Shown: positions 1 through 10,092, counted from the stretch's first letter. The stretch is DNA of 64,000 nt from an uncultured Alphaproteobacteria bacterium (GCA_951812805.1 CATOSZ010000009.1:72501-136500), one strand, 5' to 3'. The notes: generated by a model from the sequence alone, not told the origin. A program made the numbers and translations.

Positions 1-2264
<2,264 letters not shown>

Positions 2265-2375
2265 TACCTCATCCGAACGACCCGTCCATGCGTGGTGAAC
2301 AGCCACGCCGGACAGGTATCGTATCGTAATTGAAGACATCTTCCGTCTCGCGTTCATCTCTCGATTGTGTTTTGC

Positions 2376-2494
2376 CGGCCTGGTGGTTATGGCGAGGGGC
2401 CCGCACCCGATCCCATCCCGAACTCGGCCGTGAAAACCCTCAGCGCCGATGGTACTGCGTCTTAAGGCGTGGGAGAGTAGGTCGCCGCCAGGCC
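2376..2494 (+). rRNA. rrf: 5S ribosomal RNA
   Basis: The terminal helix is visible: GGCCTGG at the 5' side pairs with CCAGGCC at the 3' side. Between them lie the conserved CCCGATCCCATCCCGAACTC loop B/C sequence and GGGAGAGTAGGTCGCCGCC near the end. The gene lies about 110 bases after the 23S gene and 110 bases before the initiator tRNA, the usual alphaproteobacterial order. The ends are estimated from helix pairing and may be off by 1-3 bases. Confidence 0.95.
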
Positions 2495-2604
2495 TGCAAA
2501 ACGCAATCGAGCCGATACTCTCTTCTTTGCATGACAGGGTCTTTTCCTGTTTCCTCCGGTCGTTCGAAATACCGACGTTCGCCCGGACGCCGAACAGGAC
2601 TTGG

Positions 2605-2681
<77 letters not shown>

Positions 2682-2714
2682 ACCCAATCCCCTATCGAAA
2701 TTTGACCAAAGATA

Positions 2715-2741
2715 TGAAATGGACACGTCATCGGTGTCCAT
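2715..2741 (+). repeat. TGAA-hairpin motif, copy 1
   Basis: TGAA followed by an 8-bp stem (ATGGACAC / GTGTCCAT) with a 7-base loop, about 35 bases after the tRNA. Closely similar hairpins occur at 2884-2910 and 6897-6924. It might act as the rRNA-operon terminator, but no clear T-run follows, so this is only a possibility. Confidence 0.5.
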
Positions 2742-2814
2742 GTCGCTTTCAGTGGGTGCAATGCCCCCGGTGCGACGGTACGTACGCCCCCTGTATCGAA
2801 GGCAAGGCAAGCGT

Positions 2815-2845
2815 CCAGCTCCGTACGCATCCGGTGAGCACCGCC
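2815..2845 (+). repeat. IS66 left end: 8-bp target duplication plus inverted repeat
   Basis: CCAGCTCC at 2815-2822 is the target duplication. The inverted repeat starts at 2823 with GTACGCATCCGGTGA. The partner is at 5340-5370. Confidence 0.9.
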
Positions 2846-2883
2846 TTGTCGGTGCTCCGGTAATTTCCGAGTCTCCCCTCTTC

Positions 2884-2910
2884 TGAAGTGGGCACTTCGT
2901 TCGTGTCCAC
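2884..2910 (+). repeat. TGAA-hairpin motif, copy 2 (inside IS66)
   Basis: TGAA plus stem GTGGGCAC / GTGTCCAC with a 7-base loop. It lies between the IS66 left end and the likely tnpA start, and it also encodes the optional N-terminal extension VGTSFVST of that frame. See copies at 2715 and 6897. Confidence 0.55.
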
Positions 2911-2935
2911 GAGTTTGAAGATGGGCACGAGTTTG

Positions 2936-3322
2936 ATGGTGGACGAAGAAGATCTCCCTGCCGGCGACAGGCGCACGGCGTCCCAGCCCCGGCGTCGCTG
3001 GCCTTTGGCGGAGAAGCGTCGGATTGTCCTGGAGAGCCTGGAGCCGGGCGCGTCGGCATCGGTGGTGGCGCGTCGGCACGATGTGAACGCGAACCAGGTG
3101 TTCGCCTGGCGCAAGCTCTACCGCGAGGGTTTGCTGGGCGGTGCCGGCGGCCTGGTTCCGGTGACCGTGGTGGCGGACGAGCGGGGTCCCTCGGCGCCGG
3201 CTCCGTCGGTCGGGTCGGGGCGAATGACGATCGAGCTCGGCTGCGGCGCGCGGGTGATGGTGGACGCGGGCGTGGACGCCTCGGCGCTTGGCCGGGTGTT
3301 CTCGGCCCTGGCGCGGCGATGA
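2936..3322 (+). CDS. tnpA: IS66-family accessory protein TnpA (helix-turn-helix)
   Basis: A 128-aa basic protein with a helix-turn-helix of the IS66 OrfA / IS3 OrfA type: the segment from about residue 22 to 63 (RWPLAEKRRIVLESL, then VVARRHDVNANQVFAWRKLY) is the DNA-binding part. TnpA is needed for IS66 transposition together with TnpB and TnpC. The open frame reaches back to a GTG at 2888, but that start lies in a hairpin without a ribosome binding site; ATG codons at 2921 and 2936 are more likely, and 2936 was chosen because it gives the usual family length. Its stop overlaps the tnpB start (ATGA, 3319-3322), which suggests translational coupling. Confidence 0.85.
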   Translation: MVDEEDLPAGDRRTASQPRRRWPLAEKRRIVLESLEPGASASVVARRHDVNANQVFAWRKLYREGLLGGAGGLVPVTVVADERGPSAPAPSVGSGRMTIELGCGARVMVDAGVDASALGRVFSALARR

Positions 3323-3669
3323 TCCCGGTTCGCGGCGATGTGCGGGTGTGGCTGGCCTCGGGCGTGACGGACATGCGTCGCGGCATGAACACGCTGGCCT
3401 TGCAGGTCCAGGAGGCGTTGGGCCGGGACCCGCATGCGGGTGACCTGTTTGTCTTCCGGGGCCGTCGGGGCGATCTGTTGAAGATCCTGTGGCACGACGG
3501 GGTGGGCATGTCGCTTTATGCCAAGCGCTTGGAGCACGGCCGCTTCGTCTGGCCGGCGGCTCATGGCGGGGGCGCCGTGGCGATCTCTTCGGCGCAGCTG
3601 GCCTACATGCTGGACGGGATCGACTGGCGTCACCCGCGCTTGACCCGGCGTCCGGAGCGGGCGGGCTGA
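3319..3669 (+). CDS. tnpB: IS66-family accessory protein TnpB (Orf2)
   Basis: A 116-aa protein matching the IS66 Orf2 family over its whole length. It has the typical start VWLASGVTDMRRGMNTLALQ, then the segment GDLFVFRGRRGDLLKILWHD and the tail with YMLDGIDWRHP. Its molecular role is not settled in the family, but it is required with TnpA for transposition. It overlaps tnpA by four bases and is followed by tnpC after 71 bases. The frame is intact. Confidence 0.93.
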   Translation: MIPVRGDVRVWLASGVTDMRRGMNTLALQVQEALGRDPHAGDLFVFRGRRGDLLKILWHDGVGMSLYAKRLEHGRFVWPAAHGGGAVAISSAQLAYMLDGIDWRHPRLTRRPERAG

Positions 3670-3740
3670 GGCGCGGCATATCGACTCGGTCGGCGCAATA
3701 GGTCTGGCGGGCGGGCGCGGGGTCTGATTCACTCCCGCCC

Positions 3741-5300
3741 ATGACCAGCGCCGATGTCCTCGAAGAGAACGCCCGCCTGCGCGACGCCCTGGCCGAGGAA
3801 CGGGCGGCACGGACGCGGGCCGAACTGGAAGTCGAACATCTGAAGCTGCAGATCGCCAAGCTGCGCCGCGAGCAGTATGGCCGTTCCTCCGAGCGTGGCG
3901 CCCACCTGCTGGAGCAGCTGGAACTGCAACTTGAGGAGCTGGAGACGGCGACGGCCGAGAGCGCGGGCCCGGGCGAGGCCGACGACGGCACGACGGTGCG
4001 CGGCTTCACCCGACGCAAGCCCAAGCGGGCGCCGCTGCCGGCCCACCTGCCGCGCGAGCGGGTCGTGCTGCCCGGCCCCGAGTTCTGCTCTTGCTGCGGT
4101 GGCGACAAGCTGGTGAAGCTCGGGGAAGACGTCACCGAGAGCCTGGAGCTGGTGCCCCGCCAGTGGAAGGTGGTGCAGACGGTGCGGGAGAAGTTCAGCT
4201 GCCGGGCCTGCGAGACGATCAGCCAGCCGCCGGCGCCGCACCACGCGATCCCGCGCGGGCGCGCCGGTCCCGGCCTGCTGGCGACGGTCCTCAACGACAA
4301 GTTCGCCATGCACCTGCCGCTCACCCGGCAGAGCCGGGCCTTCGCCGCCGAGGGTATCGAGCTCGACGTCTCGACCTTGGCGGATTGGGTCGGCGCCTGC
4401 TGCGCCACGCTTCGGCCGTTGCACGAGCGCATCCGGGCCCATGTGCTGGCCGCCGAACGGCTGCATGGCGACGAGACGCCGGTGCCGGTGCTGGCCAGGA
4501 AGAAGACGGTCAAGGGCAGGATCTGGACCTACGTCCGCGACGACCGTCCCTTCGCCGGCAGCGACCCGCCGGCGGCGCTCTACTTCTACTCCCGGGATCG
4601 GGCCGGCCGGCATCCCCGGGGTCATCTGGAGGTCTGGTCCGGCATCCTCCAGGCCGATGCCTACAGCGGCTTCAACGCCCTCTATGCGAAGGGACGCCAA
4701 CCGGCGCCGCTTATCGAGGCCTCGTGCTGGGCTCACAGCCGGCGCAAGTTCTTCGAGCTGGCCGATCTCGGCAAGGCGATCCGGGCGCCGATGGCCCGCG
4801 ACGCGGTGCGCCGCATCGACGAGATCTTCGCCATCGAGGCCGAGATCAACGGCGACACGGCGGAGCGCCGTCGCGGGATCCGCCGGGCCCGCGTCCGCCC
4901 ACTGGTCGACGACCTCGGGAAATGGATGCGGACGGAACGCGCCAAACTGTCCTCGGGCAGCGCCGTCGCCAAGGCCATGGATTACATGCTCAAGCGCTGG
5001 CCGAGCTTCACGGCGTTCCTGGCCGACGGTCGCATCTGCCTCACCAACAATGCCGCCGAGCGCGCGCTCCGGGGCATCGCCGTCGGCCGGCGCAACTGGA
5101 CCTTCGCCGGTTCCGACCGGGGCGCCGAGCGCGCCGCCGCCGTCTACACCCTGATCGAAACCGCCCGCCTCAACGACGTCGACCCTCGCGCCTGGTTCGA
5201 AGACGTGCTGCGCCGCATCAACGACCATCCGGCAAAGGCGATCGACCAACTCCTGCCCTGGAACTGGAAAGCCGCGACACCCAACAACATCGCCGCCTGA
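3741..5300 (+). CDS. tnpC: IS66-family transposase TnpC
   Basis: The 519-aa DDE transposase of the IS66 element. The N-terminus (residues 5-75) is a coiled-coil/leucine-rich segment. It is followed by a zinc-finger-like domain with CSCCGGDKL and CRACE (about residues 114-156). The catalytic core has the Asp in HGDETPVPVL, the Asp in LQADAYSGF and the Glu in NNAAERALRG. The C-terminal helix-rich tail (MDYMLKRW, YTLIETARLNDVDPRAW) is typical. Length and motifs agree with a full, probably active enzyme that cuts and joins the 2823/5362 ends. The start at 3741 is the first ATG and follows a weak CCCGCCC leader. Confidence 0.95.
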   Translation: MTSADVLEENARLRDALAEERAARTRAELEVEHLKLQIAKLRREQYGRSSERGAHLLEQLELQLEELETATAESAGPGEADDGTTVRGFTRRKPKRAPLPAHLPRERVVLPGPEFCSCCGGDKLVKLGEDVTESLELVPRQWKVVQTVREKFSCRACETISQPPAPHHAIPRGRAGPGLLATVLNDKFAMHLPLTRQSRAFAAEGIELDVSTLADWVGACCATLRPLHERIRAHVLAAERLHGDETPVPVLARKKTVKGRIWTYVRDDRPFAGSDPPAALYFYSRDRAGRHPRGHLEVWSGILQADAYSGFNALYAKGRQPAPLIEASCWAHSRRKFFELADLGKAIRAPMARDAVRRIDEIFAIEAEINGDTAERRRGIRRARVRPLVDDLGKWMRTERAKLSSGSAVAKAMDYMLKRWPSFTAFLADGRICLTNNAAERALRGIAVGRRNWTFAGSDRGAERAAAVYTLIETARLNDVDPRAWFEDVLRRINDHPAKAIDQLLPWNWKAATPNNIAA

Positions 5301-5339
5301 TCCGTTCCCCGCAGCCGCGCTCCGTCAATCCGAGCCGAC

Positions 5340-5370
5340 CGTGGTCTTGGCCGGATGCGTACCCAGCTCC
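5340..5370 (+). repeat. IS66 right end: inverted repeat plus 8-bp target duplication
   Basis: CCGGATGCGTAC ending at 5362 is the exact reverse complement of the first 12 bases of the element. CCAGCTCC at 5363-5370 is the second copy of the target duplication. Confidence 0.9.
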
Positions 5371-5446
5371 CTCGACTTGTTCTGAATAGCGTAGGCACCC
5401 TTGGAAGGCCGGCCTGTCGATCCTGCGCTCGTTTTCGTGTCTCAAT

Positions 5447-5474
5447 CCAACTGAACAGCAGTTCTCATTATGGC
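5447..5474 (+). repeat. ISNCY-like left end: 9-bp target duplication plus inverted repeat
   Basis: CCAACTGAA at 5447-5455, then the inverted repeat at 5456-5474. The partner is at 6874-6901. Confidence 0.88.
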
Positions 5475-6892
5475 TCTTGTTTCTGTCTCCTGGGTGATAC
5501 TCGCTTGGGGTTCGGTTTCGGTTCAGAGGCTGGCTCTGGCAGGCGGTGGCTGCCCAGTGATGAGGGTCCGCACGAGGGCCGCCCAGGAGGGGAAGACGAT
5601 GTAGCTGGTAATGGTGCGTAAGTGTTCGAAGAAGCGCCGACGTGAGCCAAGGGCGCCGCGGGCCTTTTCCCAGACGGCTTCGAGGATCTCGCACACGCCG
5701 TGGCAGGCGAAGGCGAAGAGGTTCATGGTGGCGAGCAGGGCCGAGAGGTTCTGTTTGCCATGTCCGAAGTTGTGCTCGAGATTGTAGCCGTTGTTCTTGA
5801 GCACGTTGAAGGTCTCGTTCTCGATCTTCCAACGGGCCCGCCCGCAGGCGGCGAGTTCGGCGACGTTGCTCCGGTCGACAGCGATGTCGGTGACGAAGCT
5901 GTTGCGGTACGTGACCTTTCCGGCCTTGTTGACGATCTCGATGTTGAGCCAGTTGACCCGGAGCGCGTCCTTACCGTCGCGGATCGGCACGTCGGCGAGC
6001 CAACGGTAGCGATGGGTCTGGAAGCCACGGCCTTTCTTGACCCGTTCCTCGTGGATCGGCAGTTCGATGCCGTCGAGCCATTCGTGGAGCGTCGGATGCG
6101 AGCCTGGCTTGGCGACGAACAGGAAGTTGCCGCCAACCGCTTGAACGGCCTCGCAAATCGGCTGGCGGGAATAGAGATCGTCGCCGAGATAGATCGGCTT
6201 CAGCCGGGCCAGGCCGGGCCCGTGCGCGACCAGCCAGCGCCGCGTCGCCCGGCTCTCGCAGTCCTGCTTCTCCCCGCCATCCTGGGGAACGACGAACTCC
6301 GGAGCCAGCGGTATCGCCCGGGCGTGGCCCGGGGCGACAAGCGCTGCCGTGACCATGTTGTGGTGATACTCCACGGCCCCGTCGTTGCGCTTGCGCTGCG
6401 AGCAGTTGGGGCAGGAGATCTTCCGCGAGCAGAAATATTCGGTGCCGTCGAGCGCGACCAGGAGATGGCCGTCCAGGCGTCGGAAGGGGCCGAGCCCACC
6501 GCCCGCCTCCAGACGTTCCAGCAGGGACGAGAAGAGCGGATAGAGCCTGTCCGGCACCACCGGGTCCAGCATCGCCCGGATCTGGTTGTCCGTCGGGATC
6601 CGCGACATGGAGAACAAGCTCTCACAATTCGAGCGCCCGTGCGCCCGCGCCAACGTGCGCTGATGGGACAGGAACGAGGGGCTCTGCATGAAGAACAGCG
6701 AGAAGGCCGAAAGCCCGAAGTCGGCCATGTCATAGCGGCTGTTGCTCCCCGTCCGCTTGTCCGGGAAGGACCCGCAGAGCGAGCGCAACTCCAATATCAG
6801 GTCTTTGAGCACCTTCATCGCCACTTTGAATCAGAAACCGGGCTCCTTGCATAGGAAAAAATCAACGCAAATCGCCAAAATGAGAATTGCTG
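5456..6892 (-). mobile_element. Complete ISNCY/IS4-like insertion sequence
   Basis: A 1437-bp element with one transposase gene on the minus strand. The ends are 19-bp inverted repeats, CAGCAGTTCTCATTATGGC on the left and CAGCAATTCTCATTTTGGC (reverse complement of the right end), 17 of 19 identical. It is bounded by an exact 9-bp direct repeat CCAACTGAA (5447-5455 and 6893-6901). The size and the single intact frame suggest a complete element. Only 84 bases separate the IS66 target duplication from this one. Family assignment within the IS4-like superfamily is from motif recall and is less sure than the boundaries. Confidence 0.9.
5523..6824 (-). CDS. DDE transposase, ISNCY/IS4-like
   Basis: A 433-aa transposase with an RNase H-like core of the IS4 superfamily. 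Visible motifs are LVALDGTEYF (first Asp, about residue 125), a Cys-rich zinc-ribbon insertion CSRKISCPNC just after it, IYLGDDLYSRQPI (second Asp), and GRARWKIENETFN (catalytic Glu in a YREK-like helix). The N-terminal domain, with FLSHQRTLARAHGRSNCESL and PTDNQIRAMLDPV, matches the DNA-binding part seen in these transposases. The frame is complete from near one inverted repeat to near the other. Function: moves the 5456-6892 element. Confidence 0.9.
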   Translation of the reverse strand: MAMKVLKDLILELRSLCGSFPDKRTGSNSRYDMADFGLSAFSLFFMQSPSFLSHQRTLARAHGRSNCESLFSMSRIPTDNQIRAMLDPVVPDRLYPLFSSLLERLEAGGGLGPFRRLDGHLLVALDGTEYFCSRKISCPNCSQRKRNDGAVEYHHNMVTAALVAPGHARAIPLAPEFVVPQDGGEKQDCESRATRRWLVAHGPGLARLKPIYLGDDLYSRQPICEAVQAVGGNFLFVAKPGSHPTLHEWLDGIELPIHEERVKKGRGFQTHRYRWLADVPIRDGKDALRVNWLNIEIVNKAGKVTYRNSFVTDIAVDRSNVAELAACGRARWKIENETFNVLKNNGYNLEHNFGHGKQNLSALLATMNLFAFACHGVCEILEAVWEKARGALGSRRRFFEHLRTITSYIVFPSWAALVRTLITGQPPPARASL

Positions 6893-6901
6893 CCAACTGA
6901 A
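6874..6901 (+). repeat. ISNCY-like right end: inverted repeat plus 9-bp target duplication
   Basis: GCCAAAATGAGAATTGCTG at 6874-6892, then CCAACTGAA at 6893-6901. Confidence 0.88.
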
Positions 6902-6924
6902 GTGGGCATTTGCTTTGTGTCCAC
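6897..6924 (+). repeat. TGAA-hairpin motif, copy 3
   Basis: CTGAAGTGGGCAT, a 7-base loop and GTGTCCAC form the same hairpin as at 2884-2910. The bases that follow (to about 6955) also resemble the IS66 tnpA leader when translated, but with a stop codon (VGICFVSTI-stop-LVGT), so this could be a decayed leader of a related element. From 6925 to 7104 no gene or other feature is seen. Confidence 0.5.
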
Positions 6925-7104
6925 AATCTAGTTAGTGGGCACGACTTCTTTGTCGGGAGACAAGGGATCGTAGGGACTTGCGACGCTTGACAGGGTTCGC
7001 CAGCGCCGGCGCTACATCCGAACCGCCGTCATAGAACCTGATCGGCAGAGCGCCGTACCACCCTTGGCAGTTTCATCTGCCCATTTTGGCGCGGAAGTCG
7101 ACGC

Positions 7105-7359
7105 TCAGACGCTAGCCGGAGGACCCAGAACGTTTAGTGACATCGAAAAATAGCGAAGAATGTAGGGCTTCTCGGCAAGCTTGCCCGATGGTTGGCGATC
7201 GCCGAAGAACGCGACGTAACAATCGTATCCCCCGAGTTCGTCGTCGTACCAGCAATGAACGACCACGCCATATTCAGGCCCTAACTCCACTGACGCATCA
7301 AGTCGAACCGCCGTTCCCGGAGGGAGATACACATCATCGCGTGGAAGATCTTCCGTCAT
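7105..7359 (-). CDS. Small conserved-looking hypothetical protein (84 aa)
   Basis: An 84-aa acidic protein rich in aromatic residues and predicted beta strands, with VYLPPGTAVRLDASVELG and YGVVVHCWYDDELGGYDCYV as the clearest segments. A good ribosome binding site (GGAGG, 7 bases before the ATG) supports the start, and the amino-acid composition is unlike the shadow frames. No signal peptide or membrane segment. No function can be assigned. It could be a small cytosolic SH3-like beta protein, which is only a guess from the strand pattern. Its neighbours are the ISNCY-like element on one side and the tRNA-like fragment on the other. Confidence 0.7.
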   Translation of the reverse strand: MTEDLPRDDVYLPPGTAVRLDASVELGPEYGVVVHCWYDDELGGYDCYVAFFGDRQPSGKLAEKPYILRYFSMSLNVLGPPASV

Positions 7360-7483
7360 GGGTGCAGCCTCCGTCGGTCACAATTCTGGCTCCAAGGCAC
7401 GTCATTTGTTTCCCCGGAGCATCCCGATGCTACGTTCGGCCCGATCCCCACAGACCAAAAATTTCTCGATCTCGCTCGGATTA

Positions 7484-7533
7484 TGGTAGGCGCCCTGGGG
7501 ATCGAACCCGGCCGTCCACGCTTATCGGGCGCT
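7484..7533 (-). other. tRNA-like 3' half (anticodon arm to CCA), possible attachment-site remnant
   Basis: Read on the minus strand, this holds an anticodon arm (AGCGC, loop CCGATAA, GCGTG), a 5-base variable loop, a T-arm with GGTTCGATC, then seven acceptor bases, a discriminator A and CCA. The spacing is exactly that of a tRNA 3' half, and GATAAGCGTGG also occurs in alphaproteobacterial tRNA-Ile(GAT). The matching 5' half (acceptor AGGCGCC, D-arm) is not present upstream, and loop position 33 is C instead of U, so this is not a working tRNA. The rest of the gene-free stretch 7360-7700 shows nothing else. Confidence 0.4.
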
Positions 7534-7700
7534 TTACAGGGATATAAGCCCCGCCCGCACACCAGTGCTGACGCCCTCGGAAGGGCTCAGACCGATATTC
7601 GAAAGACGCGGGTCGATGGACTCATGGCGTCAAGATATACGCTCGCGCAGCGTGTTACAATAACGCACAAAACGACGACGACATCAGGGCCGACGAGAAA

Positions 7701-8906
7701 CTAGGCGGCCGCCTCCGCACCCTCGGGAAGAAGAATCGCGCCACCCGCGGCCAAATCGTGGATCGCAGCCGCGTCGAGGCCGAGGTCGCCGAGGATTTCG
7801 GCGCCATGTTCGCCGAGATGGGGGGCGTGCGCCTTGGGGTCGCCGTCGCGGGCCGGTGCGATACCGGGAATGGTCGGCATGGGAATGCGACCGACACCCG
7901 ACTGCTCGACCCAGCGCACCGCCTCGCTCGCGCGGACATGGGCGCTGTCGAGATAGTCGCCATAGTCCTGTACCCGGGCGTGCAGCACGTCGGCCGCGGT
8001 GAGGCGGGCGCAGATCTCGTCGATGCCCATCACCGCCACCGCCTCGCGGAGCGGGCCCATCAGCGAGTCTTCGTTGGCCATGCGGTCGTCCATGCTGCGG
8101 TAGCGGGGATCGTCCGCCAGCTCCGGCCGGCCGACGATCTCGCACAGGCTGGCGAAATGGGCGTCCCGGCGCCCGTTGATGTTGAGGAAGCCGTCGCGGG
8201 TGCGGAACATGGCGACCGGCACGCCGAGGCGCGGCTGTTCGCCCTTCTGCAAGACGTACTCGACCATCTTGGCCGACTGGAAGGCGCCGATCGCCTCCAT
8301 CAGGCTGGTGGTGATATGGCACCCGCCGCCCTTCATCGCGCGGCGATAGAGCGCCGGGGCCACCGCCTGGAAGCCATAGAGCCCGGTCACCACGTCGATC
8401 GCCAGCAGGTCGATGCGCTGCGGCAGGCCGTCGCCGTCCCGGTTCACCGACATCAGTCCGGAAAAGGCCTGCATTACCGAGTCCGTCGCCGGCAGGTTGG
8501 CGTTCGGCCCGTTCTGCCCGAAGCCGGTGACCGAGAGGTAGACGATCTCCGGGTTGCGGGCGCTCACCGCCTCGTAGCCGAGGCCGAGGCGCGCGGAGAC
8601 GCCCGGCCGGTTGTTCTCGATCAACACGTCGGCCGCCTCGGCCAGGCGGAGCGCGACGGCGTTGCCCTGGGCGTGTTTCAGGTCCAGCGCAAGGCTTCGC
8701 TTGCCCCGGTTGAAGGCGAGGCCGTAGGCGCAGTTGTCGCCGTGGGTCTTGCCGATCCGCCGGCCCCAGTCGCCGGCGAGCGGCTCCAGCTTCACCACGT
8801 CGGCGCCGTGGCGCGCTAGCAGCATGCCGCAATGCGGCCCCGCGACCCCCTGGGAGATGTCCAGCACCTTGAGGCCCTCGAAGGGCAGTTCCCGATCCAC
8901 GCTCAT
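7701..8906 (-). CDS. CaiB/BaiF (family III) CoA-transferase
   Basis: A 401-aa member of the family III CoA-transferases, which move CoA between carboxylic acids by way of a covalent aspartyl intermediate. Typical segments are the opening GLKVLDISQGVAGPHCGMLLA, then GADVVKLEPLAGDWGR, the KRSLALDLK strand, and ATDSVMQAFSGLM with the predicted catalytic Asp (near residue 146). The frame is open further upstream, but the ATG at 8906 has a GGGGAG site about nine bases ahead and starts the conserved fold. The substrate cannot be told. It is followed upstream on the same strand by a reductase (8977-10092), 70 bases away, so the two may share a transcript in degradation of an acyl-CoA. Confidence 0.9.
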   Translation of the reverse strand: MSVDRELPFEGLKVLDISQGVAGPHCGMLLARHGADVVKLEPLAGDWGRRIGKTHGDNCAYGLAFNRGKRSLALDLKHAQGNAVALRLAEAADVLIENNRPGVSARLGLGYEAVSARNPEIVYLSVTGFGQNGPNANLPATDSVMQAFSGLMSVNRDGDGLPQRIDLLAIDVVTGLYGFQAVAPALYRRAMKGGGCHITTSLMEAIGAFQSAKMVEYVLQKGEQPRLGVPVAMFRTRDGFLNINGRRDAHFASLCEIVGRPELADDPRYRSMDDRMANEDSLMGPLREAVAVMGIDEICARLTAADVLHARVQDYGDYLDSAHVRASEAVRWVEQSGVGRIPMPTIPGIAPARDGDPKAHAPHLGEHGAEILGDLGLDAAAIHDLAAGGAILLPEGAEAAA

Positions 8907-8976
8907 GGCGTCGTCTCCCCGTAACCGAATTCGGCGCGGAGTGTAATCGCCGGAGCGCGGCGGCGCCAATCGGGTC

Positions 8977-10092
8977 TCAATCGAGGCCGTTGGGGCGGAC
9001 TAGATATTTCTCGCCGGTCGCCTGGCGGCCGTACTGGCCGATCGCGGCTTCACTCAACATGCCCTCGAGCGTTACCTGCTGGGTGTAGTGGCTGGCGAAA
9101 GTGGTCTTGATCTCGGACCGCACCCGGGCGCGCAGGCGATTGCGAACCTCGCGTTCCGCGTTGCGCAGGAAGGGTGTCAGCAGCCAGCCGCCGACGCCCC
9201 ATATCATGCCGAACTCGCGCCGGATCACCGTCGGCCCCCGGTCGAGGCCACCGTAGAGATAGACCTGCTTGTGCACGTCAGAGCCATAACGGCTGTATTC
9301 CGTGGCGTTGCGGCTGGCGGCTGCTTCCATGGCGGAGAGGATTCGGCTGGCGAGGTCGCCCCCGCCGATGGCGTCGAACGCGATGGTCGCGCCGGTCTCG
9401 GCCAGGGCGTCGGTCAGCGCCGCGTCGAAGTCGGCGGCACGGCTATCGCAAACATGGCGCGCGCCCAGCTCGCGCAGCAGCGCCGCCTGTTCCGGCCGGC
9501 GGACGATGTTGACCAGGTCGACGCCGTCGGCGAGGCAGATCTTCTGCAGCATCTGCCCGAGGTTGGAGGCGGCGGCGGTATGGATCAGCGCGCTATGGCC
9601 TTCTGCGCGCATGGTTTCGACCATGCCCTGGGCGGTCATCGGATTGACGAACCAGGAGGCGGCCTCCGCCGCCGTGACGCCCGGGTCGTGCTCCAGGCAC
9701 TGGTTGGCCCTGACGGCGCGGTATTCCGAGTACATCGCCCCGCCGATGACCGAGACCATCTTGCCCATGAGGGCCTGCGCTTCGTCCGAGGCGCCGGCGG
9801 CAACGACGGTGCCCGCGCCCTCGTTGCCGACGGGAAGCGACTGGTCCAGGCGCCCGGCCATGCCCGCCATCGCGCCGGCGGGCACGTCGGCGGTGACCAC
9901 CGGCCCGGGCCCGACGCGCGCGGTATCGCGGTCCGCCGCGCCGAACAGCAGGCCCAGGTCCGAGGGATTGATCGGCGTCGCCTCGACGCGGACGACGATT
10001 TCGTTGTCGGCCGGTTCCGGCATCGCTACCTCGACGAGGGAGATGTTCAGCTTGGCGTCCGAAGTGATGGTCGAGCGGAGTTGCAAGGGCAT
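8977..10092 (-). CDS. Zinc-free medium-chain dehydrogenase/reductase (quinone reductase-like)
   Basis: A 371-aa MDR-superfamily NAD(P)-dependent oxidoreductase. The GroES-like domain runs to about residue 150 (IVVRVEATPINPSDLG, LPVGNEGAGTVVAAG). The Rossmann domain follows with ALIHTAAASNLGQMLQKIC in place of the common GGVG motif. No catalytic or structural zinc cysteines are seen, as in crotonyl-CoA reductase and quinone oxidoreductase branches. The ATG at 10092 is supported by AGAGGA ten bases upstream; the longer frame lacks family similarity. Probably co-transcribed with the CoA-transferase that follows. Substrate unknown. Divergent from the MDR gene at 10251. Confidence 0.85.
   Translation of the reverse strand: MPLQLRSTITSDAKLNISLVEVAMPEPADNEIVVRVEATPINPSDLGLLFGAADRDTARVGPGPVVTADVPAGAMAGMAGRLDQSLPVGNEGAGTVVAAGASDEAQALMGKMVSVIGGAMYSEYRAVRANQCLEHDPGVTAAEAASWFVNPMTAQGMVETMRAEGHSALIHTAAASNLGQMLQKICLADGVDLVNIVRRPEQAALLRELGARHVCDSRAADFDAALTDALAETGATIAFDAIGGGDLASRILSAMEAAASRNATEYSRYGSDVHKQVYLYGGLDRGPTVIRREFGMIWGVGGWLLTPFLRNAEREVRNRLRARVRSEIKTTFASHYTQQVTLEGMLSEAAIGQYGRQATGEKYLVRPNGLD

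Larger units (their letters stand above)
2823..5362 (+). mobile_element. Complete IS66-family insertion sequence
   Basis: A 2540-bp element with the three genes tnpA, tnpB and tnpC on the plus strand. Both ends begin with the same 12 bp, GTACGCATCCGG, as inverted repeats, and agreement is weaker over the next 11 bases. The element is bounded by an exact 8-bp direct repeat CCAGCTCC (2815-2822 and 5363-5370), the target-duplication length known for IS66. All three reading frames are open, so the copy looks intact and fairly recent. A hairpin (2836-2857, GAGCACCG / CGGTGCTC) sits just inside the left end. Confidence 0.93.

Noticed and set aside
2836..2857. Strong hairpin first read as the rRNA-operon terminator
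   Set aside because: It lies inside the IS66 element, 13 bases from its left end, so it belongs to the element.
3729..5389. Frames of 400-500 codons opposite to and beside tnpC
   Set aside because: Shadow frames of a high-GC gene with Arg/Ala-rich or repetitive composition and no family motif.
5700..6854. 384-codon plus-strand frame across the ISNCY-like transposase
   Set aside because: Antisense shadow of the transposase, which has full catalytic motifs and lies between the inverted repeats.
7484..7570. A complete tRNA gene on the minus strand
   Set aside because: No 5' acceptor strand or D-arm can be paired; only the 3' half is tRNA-like.
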